64,000 nt of DNA. Source: Gammaproteobacteria bacterium MOLA455 (lineage in GTDB: Bacteria; Pseudomonadota; Gammaproteobacteria; Pseudomonadales; Porticoccaceae). Shown one piece after another: positions 7,611 to 16,804 of the stretch (its first letter is position 1; each line of letters opens with the position of its first letter). Under the pieces are notes generated by a model. The model saw only the letters and a list, made by a program, of their open reading frames with translations. It searched no databases and was not told where the DNA came from. The translations under genes were made by a program, and so were the position numbers. The stretch lies in assembly GCA_000511875.1 (NCBI GenBank), contig AZIN01000001.1, forward strand, positions 186,001 to 250,000, read 5' to 3'.

Positions 7611-10241
7611 ATGACAACCCGGAAGTGGTCGGCGCTTTTTATGCAAAACTATATTCATAAGTCTATACACGATTTGATTCAAACACCTAAATCACAGCTT
7701 ATCGCTAATCTGCTCGGTCAGTTTAAACTAGTCATTACAGCTACAGCGATAACTCTCTCTGCACTGATGGCAACACCCTCCGCCCATGCCGTGGGGTTGG
7801 GTGAGATCACTGTTAACTCATCGCTGAATGAGCCTCTCGCAGCCACTATTCAAATTATAAACGCTGACGGCCTTCAGGATAACCAGGTTCTGGTATCGCT
7901 GGCATCGGCTGAGGCTTTTGAACGAGCGGGGTTGAGTCGAGACTTCTTTCTAAGCCGTCTGCAGTTTTCTCTCGACCGGGACAGCACCAATCAGCGCATT
8001 ATCAAAATCATTACCGACCAACCTGTTGTAGAGCCCTATTTAGATTTCCTGGTACAGTTACAGTGGCCTGAAGGCCGAGTGATGCGGTCATACACTCTGT
8101 TGTTAGACCTACCTATCTATCGTGATGAGCAGCCGGCTGCTGTGACTATTGCGCCGCCAGTGACGTCTAATCCTGCGACTCAACCGATTATCCAATCGAC
8201 TAATGCGGAGAACACAAGCACTGGCAGCGCTGCGCTTGATCGTGCAGCGCTATCTGGTGATCAGCATCAGGTCATTTTGGGAGACACATTGTGGAATGTT
8301 GCCGAACGTTTGCGTCCCAGAGGCGCCACGGTGCTGCAGACCATGGACTCCCTCTATCAGCAGAATACTAATGCGTTTTCCGATGGCGATGCTAACCGTT
8401 TGATGAGAGGCGCGGTATTACGGCTGCCGTCCCTTGATCAAATTCGTGAGCAAGCTGGAGATATGGTGGCGTCACAAATTGGTCTTGTAGCGCCTGCTGG
8501 GCCAGATGATGCAGTGACTTCTAATGATGATATCGAGATTATTTACAGCGATGAGTATGGCTCAGACTCTGACTTAGAGCCGTCTTTTAGTGAACAAACT
8601 GACGCGCGACTACAATTGGTCTCTGCTTCAGGGGACTCTCCAGAGGCCGGTGCAAGCCTTGACAGTAAAGCCGGCTCAGATACTGGCTCAGACACTGGCT
8701 CAGGCTTAGCTGGTGAGACTGTTCAGCAGCTGTCATCTGAGCTTGCGGTTGCCAATGATGAGGTCAATAAATTCCAGCTCGAGAACAGCGAGCTGCGTCA
8801 GCGCCTAGCGTTACTCGAGGCCCAGGTCGCCACTATGGCAGAGCTGGTCGAGCAAGCGCAAAAGCAGGCTGATCTCGACCGTGCTGCGACAGTGCCGGTT
8901 GAAGCTGAAAGCAATCTTAGCGCCGCACTGCTGGCCGTCCCCGCATATTTTTGGGGCCTAATCAGCGCAATTATTTTACTGCTGCTGGTAATTATCATGC
9001 GCAGATCGTCCTCGCCTCGCGATAACGACGCGCTGGGTGATCTGCCCATGGCCAGTTACGAAAACTACGATAGTGGGACGCCGAACAAGGCCACTGCTGC
9101 TGCGACTCTGCACGAGCTTGACGATCTGGAGCTTGATCCAGAGGATGATCTATTCGACGAGAGTGATACTGAGATATTTGACGGTATCGAAGAGGCCGTT
9201 GGCGAAGACGTTTTTGACATGATGGTCGAGGCAGTGGCTGAGGCTGAGGTCTATCTCTCCCTTGGCAATACGCCACAGGCTATTCAAGTGCTCGAAGACG
9301 CTCGCGGCAAGGACCCAGCTGATGCCGGGTCGCGGTTGAAGTTGATGGAGATTCTATTCCGAGAGGGCCGCAATGATGAGCTGAGAGCTCTCTATGACGA
9401 AATTCTTCTAACAGAAGATAGCTCGGCCATCGAAATGGCAGCCATTATTGCTGGCCCTCAGGGCGGAGCCCAAACAGGTCTGGAAGATGATAATGGTGAT
9501 CTCGTCACTGGCTCTGAGCTCAGCGGTCTTGAGCACGCAGATGTCGAAGGTCTTGAACTTGGCGCTATAAATAGCTCAAAGACACCAGGCAGCCTTGATC
9601 AGGTCGACGTCGCTGATGTCAATAACAACGCTGAGCCTGCAGAGAGCCTTCAGCCTATAGAGAGCCTTCAGCCTGCAGAGAGCCCTCAGCCCATAGAGAG
9701 CCCTCAGCCCATAGAGAGCTCTCAGCCCATAGAGAGCACCGAATCAGTAGAAACTGACTTACATGAACCCGGTTCAACCCACACTGATACTCAGCCTCCC
9801 GAGCTCAAAGATCTCGGTTTCTCCGATCTTGATTTGGAGACATTTGAACTAGACGATCTAGATGTAGATTCACTGGATATTCAGGACTTTGATATTGCGT
9901 TAGAAGATCTTCCTGAGGCGCTGAAAAACGATCCAGACAGTGTAAATTCTGCTACAGAGGATTCTGCAGGACTGCAGTTGCCTGGTGGCGACGACCTAGA
10001 TGACATACTCGCCGACTTTGCCGCAGAGTCCGCAGTCGAAGATGAGAGCGAAGATGATGCCTTTAGCGCATTAGATGATATCAATAGCCTCGACTCAGCA
10101 GAGATTAAGCTAGACCTTGCCAAAACCTATGTCGAAATGGGTGATCCGGAAGGTGCAAGAGAGATTCTCGAGGAGTTACTTGGCGAGGCCGACGAAGAGG
10201 GCAAAAGCAAAGCTCAGGCGCTCCTCGATAGCCTGAAATAA
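7611..10241 (+). CDS. fimV: FimV-like LysM/TPR inner-membrane protein
   Basis: FimV is a large inner-membrane protein that organises type IV pili and polar structures and binds peptidoglycan. Here it has 876 residues. A signal-like segment ends near residue 62 (SAHA), followed by the conserved GLGEITVNSSLNEPL domain. A LysM-type segment lies at about 219-273, a coiled coil at about 375-425 and one membrane helix at about 440-463. A very acidic cytoplasmic part and the C-terminal TPR motif (LAKTYVEMGDPEGAREIL) complete it. A Gln-Pro-Ile-Glu-Ser repeat lies at about residues 676-712. The Met 10 codons downstream is an alternative start. A PilZ gene in this window agrees with type IV pili. Confidence 0.88.
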   Translation: MTTRKWSALFMQNYIHKSIHDLIQTPKSQLIANLLGQFKLVITATAITLSALMATPSAHAVGLGEITVNSSLNEPLAATIQIINADGLQDNQVLVSLASAEAFERAGLSRDFFLSRLQFSLDRDSTNQRIIKIITDQPVVEPYLDFLVQLQWPEGRVMRSYTLLLDLPIYRDEQPAAVTIAPPVTSNPATQPIIQSTNAENTSTGSAALDRAALSGDQHQVILGDTLWNVAERLRPRGATVLQTMDSLYQQNTNAFSDGDANRLMRGAVLRLPSLDQIREQAGDMVASQIGLVAPAGPDDAVTSNDDIEIIYSDEYGSDSDLEPSFSEQTDARLQLVSASGDSPEAGASLDSKAGSDTGSDTGSGLAGETVQQLSSELAVANDEVNKFQLENSELRQRLALLEAQVATMAELVEQAQKQADLDRAATVPVEAESNLSAALLAVPAYFWGLISAIILLLLVIIMRRSSSPRDNDALGDLPMASYENYDSGTPNKATAAATLHELDDLELDPEDDLFDESDTEIFDGIEEAVGEDVFDMMVEAVAEAEVYLSLGNTPQAIQVLEDARGKDPADAGSRLKLMEILFREGRNDELRALYDEILLTEDSSAIEMAAIIAGPQGGAQTGLEDDNGDLVTGSELSGLEHADVEGLELGAINSSKTPGSLDQVDVADVNNNAEPAESLQPIESLQPAESPQPIESPQPIESSQPIESTESVETDLHEPGSTHTDTQPPELKDLGFSDLDLETFELDDLDVDSLDIQDFDIALEDLPEALKNDPDSVNSATEDSAGLQLPGGDDLDDILADFAAESAVEDESEDDAFSALDDINSLDSAEIKLDLAKTYVEMGDPEGAREILEELLGEADEEGKSKAQALLDSLK
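9640..9745 (+). repeat. In-frame 18-bp tandem repeat within fimV
   Basis: About five to six imperfect copies of an 18-bp unit encode the hexapeptide S-P/L/S-Q-P-I/A-E. Copies differ mostly by single bases, so the array is recent and could change length in steps of six residues without breaking the frame. Confidence 0.85.
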
Positions 10242-10288
10242 AAGGCCGCGAGGTAGTGCTTAACTGGGCTAATAAAGTCCTCAGTGTG

Positions 10289-10294
10289 TATAAT
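10289..10294 (+). promoter_or_regulatory. Possible -10 box just upstream of truA
   Basis: A perfect TATAAT ends 7 bases before the truA ATG. A transcript from it would start at or next to the ATG, giving a leaderless mRNA, which would explain the missing ribosome binding site. No good -35 hexamer is seen at the right spacing, so this is tentative. Confidence 0.3.
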
Positions 10295-10301
10295 TTCGCC
10301 C

Positions 10302-11159
10302 ATGACTGAATTAGATTGGGTATACAGCCTCAACAGCAAAATTCCCCAGGGAAGAAATCTTCCCGCAGGCGTTAAACGCTATGCTGCCGTCGTTTCCTAC
10401 GACGGTAGTGCTTTTTGTGGCTTCCAAAAACAAAAGCACAGTCCTTCGGTTCAGGAGGAACTCGAGCGGGCCCTGAGTTCGGTGGCTAACTCCAATATTG
10501 TGGTCAGCTGTGCAGGGCGCACTGATACCGCGGTGCATGCCAGTTATCAGGTGGTGCACTTCGATACTCCCGCTCTGCGCACCGGGCGCAACTGGGTTAA
10601 AGGCTCCAACAGTCAGTTACCAGACAGTATTGCGCTACTCTGGGCAGATGAGGTCACTGAGAGCTTTCATGCACGTTTTAGCGCTAGTTCGCGGACCTAT
10701 CGCTATGTTATTTATGCTGCTCCCGCGCGGCCGGCAATACTCTCTCAGGGCGTTACCTGGGTACGCAATCCTTTAAATACTGCGGCTATGCAGGAGGCCT
10801 GCCAGTATTTGCTCGGAGAGCAGGACTTTTCAGCGTTCCGTGGAGCAGGGTGCCAATCACTGTCGCCCAACCGCAATATCAGCAGTGCGAAGATTATTCA
10901 GGCCGGTGAGCTGATTGTCTTTGAAGTCACTGCCAATGCCTTTGTTCTGCATATGGTGCGTAATATTATTGGCTCGCTAATGGAAGTGGGCTTTGGTCGG
11001 CGCGATCCAGGTTGGATAGGGCAGTTGATAAAAGGCCGTGACCGCACCAAAAGTGCTGCGACAGCGCCGCCAAATGGCCTCTATCTGGTTAATGTGGGCT
11101 ATTCCAATGCCCCGACCATTCCTCATATGCCTAAGGGTCCGCTGTTTTTAAACATTTAA
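10302..11159 (+). CDS. truA: tRNA pseudouridine(38-40) synthase
   Basis: TruA isomerises uridines 38-40 in the anticodon stem of tRNAs. The protein has about 285 residues. The catalytic Asp lies in the CAGRTDTAVHA motif, with the VSYDGSAFCGFQ start and the C-terminal VRNIIGSLMEVG. I chose the ATG at 10302 over a GTG six codons upstream because that GTG overlaps a TATAAT hexamer. No Shine-Dalgarno sequence precedes either. The N-terminus is about 23 residues longer than in E. coli TruA. Confidence 0.93.
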   Translation: MTELDWVYSLNSKIPQGRNLPAGVKRYAAVVSYDGSAFCGFQKQKHSPSVQEELERALSSVANSNIVVSCAGRTDTAVHASYQVVHFDTPALRTGRNWVKGSNSQLPDSIALLWADEVTESFHARFSASSRTYRYVIYAAPARPAILSQGVTWVRNPLNTAAMQEACQYLLGEQDFSAFRGAGCQSLSPNRNISSAKIIQAGELIVFEVTANAFVLHMVRNIIGSLMEVGFGRRDPGWIGQLIKGRDRTKSAATAPPNGLYLVNVGYSNAPTIPHMPKGPLFLNI

Positions 11160-11241
11160 ATTAATTATTGTTTAGTGCATTAAAAACAAGTGGTTGAAGG
11201 TTTTAATTAAAGTATTTTATGTGAAATTCGCAGGTGCAAAT

Positions 11242-11862
11242 ATGTCGGTCCAGGTAAAAATTTGTGGTATCACCACGCCAGATCAGGCGCTTATGGTGCA
11301 ACAGGCGGGTGCCGATGCGCTGGGTTTAGTGATTTATCGCAAGAGTTCCCGCTATGTGGATTTGCGCCAGGCCGTCGCAATTCGCGCGGTGATCGCCTCT
11401 GATGTTCTCTGTGTTGTGCTTCTAGTCAATGCGGATAAAGAGTTTGTAAAGCAAGTGATCACTGAAGTAAAACCGGATCTGCTGCAGTTCCACGGCGATG
11501 AGAGCGCTGAGTTCTGTCAGCAGTTTGGTTTCCCCTATATCCGGGCGCTGCGAATGCATGATGATCTCAATATTGCCGCAGAGGCAAAAGCTCACAAGCC
11601 AGCCCACAGCCTGCTGTTTGATGCCTGGCATCCAGGTCAGTACGGCGGTACTGGTGAAAGCTTTGACTGGGCCAGACTGCCGCTTGAGCGTAACTTCAAT
11701 CTGATTCTGGCAGGCGGTTTAACCCCGGATAATGTCGCTCAGTCTGTGGTGGCTGTGGCACCAGACATGGTCGATGTCAGTGGTGGAGTGGAGTCGTCAC
11801 CGGGGATAAAAGACCCGGTTAAGGTGCGTGATTTTGTTCTGCGAGCAAAAGCTGCCGGTTGA
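11242..11862 (+). CDS. trpF: Phosphoribosylanthranilate isomerase
   Basis: TrpF (206 residues) converts N-(5-phosphoribosyl)anthranilate to the carboxyphenylamino ribulose phosphate in tryptophan synthesis. It is a TIM barrel, with the catalytic Cys in VKICGIT at residue 7, the LQFHGDE strand, LLFDA, LAGGLTP and the phosphate-binding DVSGGVESSPG. The ATG at 11242 is preceded by AGGTG; an open frame upstream lacks homology. No trpB or trpA follows, as in Pseudomonas, where trpF sits alone between truA and accD. Confidence 0.95.
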   Translation: MSVQVKICGITTPDQALMVQQAGADALGLVIYRKSSRYVDLRQAVAIRAVIASDVLCVVLLVNADKEFVKQVITEVKPDLLQFHGDESAEFCQQFGFPYIRALRMHDDLNIAAEAKAHKPAHSLLFDAWHPGQYGGTGESFDWARLPLERNFNLILAGGLTPDNVAQSVVAVAPDMVDVSGGVESSPGIKDPVKVRDFVLRAKAAG

Positions 11863-12021
11863 GTAAAAATAACCGAATGCACTGTTTAGCTCGGCCATTC
11901 TGTCGTGCTAAACTTCCGGGCTAGTTGGGCGCTGCAGCATTAGCCGAGCGGAGAGGTTGCTCTAGCAAGGTTGCAAGTCTGGTAATGTTAAAATTTATCG
12001 ATTTTAGGGAAAGGGACAAAG

Positions 12022-12894
12022 ATGAACTGGCTGAAGCGAATTCGACCCAAGGGACCAGCGGGCACAGCGAGTGATCGCTCAAATTCAGTTCCCGAGGGGC
12101 TGTGGAAGAAATGTCCTAAATGTGCCTCACCGCTCTACCGTCCCGAGCTAGAACGCAATCTCGATATCTGCCCCAAATGTGAACACCACATGCGTATTGG
12201 CGCTCGCCGACGCCTGGATATCTTTCTCGACACCAATGCTCGCACCGAGGTCGCTCCAGAGGTTGAACCTGTAGATCGCCTCAAGTTTCGCGATGTTAAA
12301 AAATACAAAGATCGCCTCACTGATGCACAGAAAAAGACCGGCGAAAAAGATGCACTGGTTGCTATGAGTGGCAGTGTTAAAGGCATCCCAGTAGTGGCCG
12401 TTGCCTTTGAATTCGCCTTCCACGGTGGCTCCATGGGTTACGCAGTAGGGGAGAAATTTACCCGCGCGGCGAAACTGGCCCTCGCAGAAAACAAGCCGCT
12501 CATCTGTTTCTCAGCTACTGGTGGCGCACGTATGCAGGAGGCTTTGATCTCACTCATGCAGATGGCCAAAACCAGCGCCATTCTTGAGCGAATGCGAATT
12601 GCCGGCGTTCCCTATATTTCAGTTATGACCGATCCAGTATACGGTGGCGTCTCTGCCAGTCTGGCCATGTTGGGCGATATTAATATTGCTGAGCCCGGTG
12701 CCCGAGCGGGTTTTGCTGGCCCCAACATTATTGAACAGACCATTCGACAAAAACTGCCCAAGGGCTTCCAGCGCAGTGAGTTCCTTCTGGAAAAGGGTCA
12801 GATCGATATGATTGTTGCCCGCCACCAGATGCGCGATCGTCTCTCGAGCATCCTCTCTAAGTTTATGCACCTGCCCGAACCAGTCGATGCCTGA
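12022..12894 (+). CDS. accD: Acetyl-CoA carboxylase carboxyltransferase, beta subunit
   Basis: AccD, with AccA, transfers the carboxyl group from biotin-BCCP to acetyl-CoA to make malonyl-CoA, the first step of fatty acid synthesis. The zinc-ribbon cysteines are at residues 31, 34, 50 and 53 (CPKC ... CPKC). The crotonase-like carboxyltransferase core includes [12 protein letters not shown]-like and [10 protein letters not shown] segments. It has 290 residues, the usual length. The 3' end overlaps the folC start by 8 bases, so the two are coupled. Confidence 0.96.
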   Translation: MNWLKRIRPKGPAGTASDRSNSVPEGLWKKCPKCASPLYRPELERNLDICPKCEHHMRIGARRRLDIFLDTNARTEVAPEVEPVDRLKFRDVKKYKDRLTDAQKKTGEKDALVAMSGSVKGIPVVAVAFEFAFHGGSMGYAVGEKFTRAAKLALAENKPLICFSATGGARMQEALISLMQMAKTSAILERMRIAGVPYISVMTDPVYGGVSASLAMLGDINIAEPGARAGFAGPNIIEQTIRQKLPKGFQRSEFLLEKGQIDMIVARHQMRDRLSSILSKFMHLPEPVDA

Positions 12895-14194
12895 TCGCAG
12901 TCTAGCGGAGTGGTTGACTCTGCTAGAAGCGCGGCACCTGGTCGAAATTGATTTAGGACTAGAGCGCGTTGCCGCGGTCTGGTCGGCTATCCAGCATCAG
13001 CGTCGCGAGCAGGGCAGCGCAATCTCACTACCCACAGCGATTACTGTCGCCGGCACCAATGGCAAAGGCTCTTGCCTCGCCAGTATGCAGGCAGTTGCTC
13101 TGGCCCACGGGCACCGTGTCGGTCTTTTTACCTCGCCACATTTTCTGCTTTACAACGAACGTATTGCTGTTCAGGGACAGCCAGTTTGTGACAAGACGAT
13201 TGTCCGTGCCTTTGAGGAGATCGAAGCGGCCCGAGGTGATATCTCTTTAACCTATTTCGAATTTGGCACCCTCGCTGCATTGCTCGTTTTTGTCGATGCG
13301 GATCTGGATCTGATGTTATTGGAAGTGGGCCTGGGCGGGCGTTTGGATGCGATTAATATTATTGACGCCGATGTTGCCGTGGTCACGAGCATTGCGTTAG
13401 ATCACCAGGCTTGGTTAGGTGACACCAGAGAATTGATCGCCGTGGAAAAGCTCGGTATAGCTCGGCCCTCCAGACCCCTAGTGATTGCCGAAGCGGATGG
13501 CCCTGAGGGTTTTGACAACATGATCGGTGCCACCGGCGCGCAGTCTTTTGTTATCAACAGAGATTTCAGGTTACGCCTAGATGCCGATCGTTTCAGTCTC
13601 GACCTTGCTATGTCTGATGCCGGGTCTCAGAGCTTTCAAGGGCTCCCTGCATCGGGGTTAATGCCAAGCAATAAGGCCGCAGCATTGCAGGCCCTGAGCT
13701 GCGCCGGTTTTAAACTGGATTCAGGTAAGGTTGTTGCTGCACTGGACGACTTGATGTTAACGGGCCGTCAACAGCAGCTGACGATCAATGATTGTCCGGT
13801 GATTCTCGATGTCGCCCACAATCCTGCCGCAGCCACAGCACTGGCTGACGCGCTACCTCCGATTAGCGGGCGTTACCTGGCCGTTGCCTCGGTGCTCAAT
13901 GACAAGGATTGGCCGGGTATTGTCGGGCCTCTCAGGGATGTTTTCAGCGAATGGCGCGTGGCTGAAATAAGCGCCAGTGACAGGGCCACTAAAGCTCAAA
14001 CCCTGCATGAAGTGTTATACAATGCAGGCCTTTCAAGTAGTTTATTTGAGTCGGTTGAAGAGGCTTTTAATAGCGCCCTTGCAGAGGTCGCAAAAGAGGC
14101 CAATAGAGACGACGTGATTGTAGTGTTCGGATCTTTTTATACCGTCTCAGCGGTACTTAATATGCAGCGTGAGTCTGATAGGTGTATTCAATGA
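12887..14194 (+). CDS. folC: Dihydrofolate synthase / folylpolyglutamate synthase
   Basis: FolC (435 residues) adds glutamate to dihydropteroate and then extends the polyglutamate tail of folates. The ATP-binding P-loop GTNGKGS is at residues 56-62, followed by the Mur-ligase-type [13 protein letters not shown] and [11 protein letters not shown] segments and a C-terminal LDVAHNPAA motif. I chose the start at 12887, overlapping the end of accD, because [10 protein letters not shown] matches the family N-terminus. The stop overlaps the next gene (ATGA). Confidence 0.95.
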   Translation: MPDRSLAEWLTLLEARHLVEIDLGLERVAAVWSAIQHQRREQGSAISLPTAITVAGTNGKGSCLASMQAVALAHGHRVGLFTSPHFLLYNERIAVQGQPVCDKTIVRAFEEIEAARGDISLTYFEFGTLAALLVFVDADLDLMLLEVGLGGRLDAINIIDADVAVVTSIALDHQAWLGDTRELIAVEKLGIARPSRPLVIAEADGPEGFDNMIGATGAQSFVINRDFRLRLDADRFSLDLAMSDAGSQSFQGLPASGLMPSNKAAALQALSCAGFKLDSGKVVAALDDLMLTGRQQQLTINDCPVILDVAHNPAAATALADALPPISGRYLAVASVLNDKDWPGIVGPLRDVFSEWRVAEISASDRATKAQTLHEVLYNAGLSSSLFESVEEAFNSALAEVAKEANRDDVIVVFGSFYTVSAVLNMQRESDRCIQ

Positions 14195-14712
14195 GTAATG
14201 GGTTACAGCAGCGAATAATTGGCGCCCTGGTTCTTGGCGCGCTGGGTTTGATCGTTTTGCCAATCGTCTTTGATTTCGCTGATCCACTAAAAATCGACCG
14301 TCAGAGTCGTTTGCCTGCAGCACCAGAAATCCAGCCTATTGACGTTGCCCGCGCTGAGAGCCCAGAGGGCGATGTCACCTTAGGCGCTATAGACAGTCTG
14401 TTTAATGTTGCCGAGTCAAAGCCCAGCGTCGATGTCAGTGAGGGCTTTTATGGTCTTAACGCCAATGACCTGCCTCGGGCCTGGGTACTGCAGGCTGGCA
14501 GTTTTGAAGCTCAAGAAAAAGCGCAAGGGCTGATGCAGCGTCTGCGCGAGAATGGCTTCAAAGCCTTTGTCAAAACTGCCGTTATTGAGAGCACCACCTT
14601 CTATCGCGTCTATGTCGGCCCGAAAGCGGACAAACGTCGAGCCATAGCCGAGAAGGCCGAAATTGACAGCAACTTCGCCACTGATGCGATTGTGCTGCAA
14701 TACGTTCCCTGA
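14191..14712 (+). CDS. dedD: SPOR-domain membrane protein, DedD-like
   Basis: The protein has 173 residues. A short cytoplasmic head ([11 protein letters not shown]) and one membrane helix at about residues 9-30 are followed by a linker. A SPOR domain lies at about 92-173 (AWVLQAGSFEAQEKAQGLMQ) and binds denuded septal peptidoglycan. DedD proteins join the division septum in E. coli. Position between folC and cvpA matches dedD in E. coli and the homologue in Pseudomonas. The start overlaps the folC stop in an ATGA. Confidence 0.85.
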   Translation: MSNGLQQRIIGALVLGALGLIVLPIVFDFADPLKIDRQSRLPAAPEIQPIDVARAESPEGDVTLGAIDSLFNVAESKPSVDVSEGFYGLNANDLPRAWVLQAGSFEAQEKAQGLMQRLRENGFKAFVKTAVIESTTFYRVYVGPKADKRRAIAEKAEIDSNFATDAIVLQYVP

Positions 14713-14726
14713 TGCGAGGTTAGCCC

Positions 14727-15227
14727 GTGGAAGTCGCTACTGTAGATTGGGTCATTATTGGGCTGGTGAGTCTCTCTGCCCTGATTAGTCTGATACGCGG
14801 TTTTGTTAAAGAGGCCATGTCTCTGGTTATCTGGCTAGTCGCCTTTGCTGTTGCGGTAAATTTTAAACAGCCAGCTGCCGCGCTGTTAGTAAATATGATT
14901 GATCAGCCATCGATCAGGCAGTTGGTTGCCTTCGGTGGCCTGTTTGTAGGAACCTTACTGCTGGGCAGTATGGTCAATTTTTTATTGGGTAAATTAGTCA
15001 GCTCGACGGGATTGAGCGGAACCGACAGGATGCTCGGACTGGTTTTTGGTGTGTTTCGGGGGTTGTTAATGGTTCTTGCGCTGGTAGTAATACTGCCCAG
15101 TGCATTGCCGGTTGATCAGGACCCCTGGTGGCAAGCGTCGGCGTTGATACCTGTGTTCCAGAGCTTTGAAGTCTGGGGTAGAGAAACAGCGACGGCGATT
15201 AAAGATCTACTACTAGGTTGGGTATAG
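14727..15227 (+). CDS. cvpA: CvpA family membrane protein
   Basis: CvpA (166 residues) is an inner-membrane protein with about four hydrophobic helices. It was first linked to colicin V production and is found next to purF in many bacteria. The WVIIGLVSLSALISLIRGFVKE start and GTDRMLGLVFGVFRGLL signature are present. It starts with GTG at 14727, 14 bases after the dedD stop. It is followed within 3 bases by purF. Its molecular role is not well defined. Confidence 0.9.
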   Translation: MEVATVDWVIIGLVSLSALISLIRGFVKEAMSLVIWLVAFAVAVNFKQPAAALLVNMIDQPSIRQLVAFGGLFVGTLLLGSMVNFLLGKLVSSTGLSGTDRMLGLVFGVFRGLLMVLALVVILPSALPVDQDPWWQASALIPVFQSFEVWGRETATAIKDLLLGWV

Positions 15228-15230
15228 CGA

Positions 15231-16772
15231 ATGTGCGGTGTTGTTGGAATTTTTGGTACTTCAGACGTTAATGTACGGCTCTATGATGCCTTGACTGTGT
15301 TGCAGCATCGCGGTCAGGATGCAGCTGGTATTGTGACTGACCATGAAGGTGAGATTCATGTCTGCAAAGGCGTTGGTCTGGCGCGAGATGTGTTTGTCAC
15401 TGAGCATATGGCTCGCTTAGTGGGCAATGTTGGCATAGGTCATGTGCGTTATCCTACGGCGGGTAGTTCCGGTCCAGCCTTAGCTCAACCATTCTATGTT
15501 AACTCACCCTACGGCATCTGCATTGCCCACAATGGTAATCTGACCAACGCAGATGAGCTGCGTAAACATATCTTCCGTTCTGATCTGCGGCATCTCAATA
15601 CGGATTCTGATTCTGAAGTTTTACTCAATGTCTTTGCCCACGAGTTGCAGCTGCGCCGCAAGCTCGAACCCTCCAGTGAAGATATTTTCGATGCGGTCAG
15701 GAATGTTCATCTGCGCGTTCGCGGTGCATATGGCGTTGTCGGGCTAGTCGCTAATCACGGTATGTTTGCCTTTCGCGATGCCTACGGCATTCGCCCGCTC
15801 TGTTACGGCCAGCGTGAGACTGAAGCCGGAACTGAATATGCAGTTGCCTCGGAGAGTGTGGTGCTCGATAGCATGGGTTTTGGCCAGATTAAAGACCTAC
15901 AGCCTGGCGAAGCACTGTTTGTCGACAATAAAGGTGAGATCCACTTGCAGCAATGCGCAGCCAAGCCTGAGTTGGTGCCCTGTATTTTTGAGCATGTTTA
16001 CTTCGCCCGTCCGGACTCGATGATGGACAATATTTCGGTGTATAAATGCCGCCTGCGTATGGGTGAAAAACTCGCGGAGAAAGTACTGCGTCTGATGCCA
16101 GATCACGATATTGACGTGGTTATCCCGATTCCCGACACCAGTCGCGTGTCCGCTCAGGCCATGGCTGAAACCATGGGCGTAAAGCTCCGTGAAGGGTTTA
16201 TGAAGAATCGCTATATTGGCCGCACCTTTATTATGCCGGGCCAGACCCAGCGCAAGAAGTCTGTGCGTCAAAAGCTCAATGCGGTAAAACTCGAGTTTGC
16301 CGGTAAGAATGTAATGCTGGTCGATGACTCGATCGTCCGCGGCACTACCTCTAAAGAAATTATTCAGATGGCCAGAGATGCTGGAGCCAATAAAGTCTAT
16401 ATGGCGTCAGCCGCACCGGGTGTGCGCTATCCCAATGTCTATGGCATCGATATGCCATCGGCCTCAGAACTCATTGCTCACGGTCGCAGCGACGAGGAAG
16501 TGGGCGAAAGTATTGGGGCTGACTGGATGGTCTATCAGGATCTTGAAGATCTTGTGGCCTCTGCTGCCGAGGGCAATTCGTCGATCAAACGCTTTGAGTG
16601 TTCAGTGTTTAATGGTGACTATGTTACAGGCGATGTGGATGAGGCCTATCTGGCCCATATTGACCAGCAGCGCAATGACAATGCCAAGAGCGAAGGTGGC
16701 GCGCCCAGCGGCGGACAAAAGAATCAGGTTATTGGTATTCACAACAACAACAGCGCGGCGAATATTAATTAA
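15231..16772 (+). CDS. purF: Amidophosphoribosyltransferase
   Basis: PurF (513 residues) makes 5-phosphoribosylamine from PRPP and glutamine, the committed step of purine synthesis. Cys2 (MCGVVGIFG) is the glutaminase nucleophile exposed after Met removal. The glutaminase half carries LQHRGQDAAG and the phosphoribosyltransferase half carries the PRPP loop VMLVDDSIVRGTTS. No operator for a purine repressor is evident because the gene sits at the end of the dedD-cvpA run. Confidence 0.96.
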   Translation: MCGVVGIFGTSDVNVRLYDALTVLQHRGQDAAGIVTDHEGEIHVCKGVGLARDVFVTEHMARLVGNVGIGHVRYPTAGSSGPALAQPFYVNSPYGICIAHNGNLTNADELRKHIFRSDLRHLNTDSDSEVLLNVFAHELQLRRKLEPSSEDIFDAVRNVHLRVRGAYGVVGLVANHGMFAFRDAYGIRPLCYGQRETEAGTEYAVASESVVLDSMGFGQIKDLQPGEALFVDNKGEIHLQQCAAKPELVPCIFEHVYFARPDSMMDNISVYKCRLRMGEKLAEKVLRLMPDHDIDVVIPIPDTSRVSAQAMAETMGVKLREGFMKNRYIGRTFIMPGQTQRKKSVRQKLNAVKLEFAGKNVMLVDDSIVRGTTSKEIIQMARDAGANKVYMASAAPGVRYPNVYGIDMPSASELIAHGRSDEEVGESIGADWMVYQDLEDLVASAAEGNSSIKRFECSVFNGDYVTGDVDEAYLAHIDQQRNDNAKSEGGAPSGGQKNQVIGIHNNNSAANIN

Positions 16773-16804
16773 GCTGCGCTGCTATTTTGGAGTGTTAATT
16801 GAAT

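Noticed and set aside
11930-11990. Possible tRNA between trpF and accD, from AGCCGAGCGG, which looks like a tRNA D-arm
   Set aside because: No acceptor stem, anticodon arm or T-arm (GTTCRA) can be placed around it.
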